Shown here one piece after another: positions 12,608 through 13,307 of a DNA stretch of 13,307 nucleotides (position 1 is its first letter; each line of letters opens with the position of its first letter). The position numbers and the translations under genes are program-made. The DNA is taken from NCBI GenBank assembly GCA_014800105.1, contig JAAVGQ010000084.1, positions 1-13,307 on the forward strand. The letters run 5' to 3'. Below the pieces are notes generated by a model. It made no database searches, was not told where the DNA came from, and saw only the letters and a program-made list of their open reading frames with translations. This stretch comes from Bacteroidales bacterium. Its GTDB lineage: Bacteria; Bacteroidota; Bacteroidia; Bacteroidales; Muribaculaceae.

Positions 12608-13307
12608 ATGAAACTATCACAATTCAAATTCAAACTCCCTGAGAATCTTATAGCTTTAGAACCCACCCCCGAGCGCGATGAATGTCGCCTCATGGTAATC
12701 AACCGTAAGACAGGCGAGATAGAACATCACATCTTCAAGGATATCCTCAATTACTTTGACGAGGGTGATATGATGGTTTTTAACGATACCAAAGTGTTCC
12801 CCGCCAAGCTCTATGGCAACAAGGAAAAAACGGGTGCAAAGATTGAAGTTTTCCTCCTGCGAGAGCTCAACGAGGACAACAAGCTGTGGGATGTACTCGT
12901 AGAACCCGCACGCAAAATTCGCATCGGTAACAAGCTTTACTTCGGCGAGGACGACTCAATGGTTGCCGAGGTAATCGATAATACCACCTCACGCGGACGC
13001 ACACTCCGTTTCCTTTATGACGCGCCCCATGACGAATTTAAGGAAACCCTGTTCTCAATGGGTATGACTCCCCTGCCGGAATACATCAAGAGGGAATCGA
13101 CCCCTGAGGATGCTGAACGTTACCAGTGCATCTTCGCTAAGAACGAGGGTGCTGTTGTAGCTCCCGCTGCCGGCCTCCACTTCAGCCGCGAGCTTATGAA
13201 ACGCCTTGAAATCAAGGGTGTGAAAGAAGGTTTCATTACCGTTCACAGCGGTCTCGGAACATTTCGTGAAATCGATGTCGAGGACCTCACGAAGCACCGC
13301 ATGGACT
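12608..13307 (+). CDS. queA: S-adenosylmethionine:tRNA ribosyltransferase-isomerase QueA (partial, 3' end outside window)
   Basis: QueA transfers the ribosyl part of S-adenosylmethionine to 7-aminomethyl-7-deazaguanine in tRNA, giving epoxyqueuosine, the penultimate step to queuosine. The frame opens at ATG 12608 ([16 protein letters not shown]) and stays open for 233 codons to the window edge, about two thirds of the usual 345-350 residues. Family motifs seen are [15 protein letters not shown] (56-70), TPLPEYIKR (154-162) and [19 protein letters not shown] (175-193). The start gives the normal N-terminus for the family. Only the C-terminus is missing, through truncation by the window. With truB it makes a tRNA-modification pair downstream of the envelope genes. 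Confidence 0.95.
   Translation, partial: MKLSQFKFKLPENLIALEPTPERDECRLMVINRKTGEIEHHIFKDILNYFDEGDMMVFNDTKVFPAKLYGNKEKTGAKIEVFLLRELNEDNKLWDVLVEPARKIRIGNKLYFGEDDSMVAEVIDNTTSRGRTLRFLYDAPHDEFKETLFSMGMTPLPEYIKRESTPEDAERYQCIFAKNEGAVVAPAAGLHFSRELMKRLEIKGVKEGFITVHSGLGTFREIDVEDLTKHRMD

Overview
This window looks like the chromosome of a member of the order Bacteroidales. Several signs agree. Candidate promoters carry the Bacteroidetes -7 element TAnnTTTG rather than the sigma-70 -10 box, and almost no gene has a Shine-Dalgarno site. The gene order ftsX / DUF3098 / uppP / truB / queA is a conserved Bacteroidetes block. The methylmalonyl-CoA decarboxylase locus has a Bacteroidetes-style OadG subunit with a lamin-tail domain. 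A gut family such as Muribaculaceae is plausible, but this is inference only. I see no mobile element, CRISPR array, tRNA or rRNA.

Left part (1-2600): a secreted, very basic Spy/CpxP-like protein (182-682, +) converges on rmlD (995-1867, -). Hairpins and one good terminator lie between them. Two small minus-strand genes of unknown function follow (1985-2170 and 2228-2578).

Middle (2750-7570, -): one five-gene operon, read right to left: methylmalonyl-CoA epimerase, decarboxylase alpha subunit (carboxyltransferase), lamin-tail/OadG membrane subunit, biotin carrier protein, and the membrane beta subunit. It ends in a strong terminator. Together these would epimerise methylmalonyl-CoA and decarboxylate it to propionyl-CoA while exporting Na+, the last energy-conserving steps of the succinate-to-propionate pathway.

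Right part (7700-13307, +): a DJ-1/PfpI gene with its own promoter candidate is followed by the ribosomal operon rpsF-rpsR-rplI, with a consensus promoter and a terminator. Then comes the envelope/RNA-modification block ftsX, DUF3098, uppP, truB and queA, the last cut by the window edge.

The points most worth a second look are: a perfect Shine-Dalgarno sequence in front of rpsR only, in a phylum whose ribosomes normally hide the anti-SD with bS18, bS6 and bS21; the lamin-tail/OadG fusion; a 30-codon ORF that overlaps both the ftsX stop and the DUF3098 start; and an unusual ftsX promoter with a G7 run in the spacer and a perfect inverted repeat over the -7 box.
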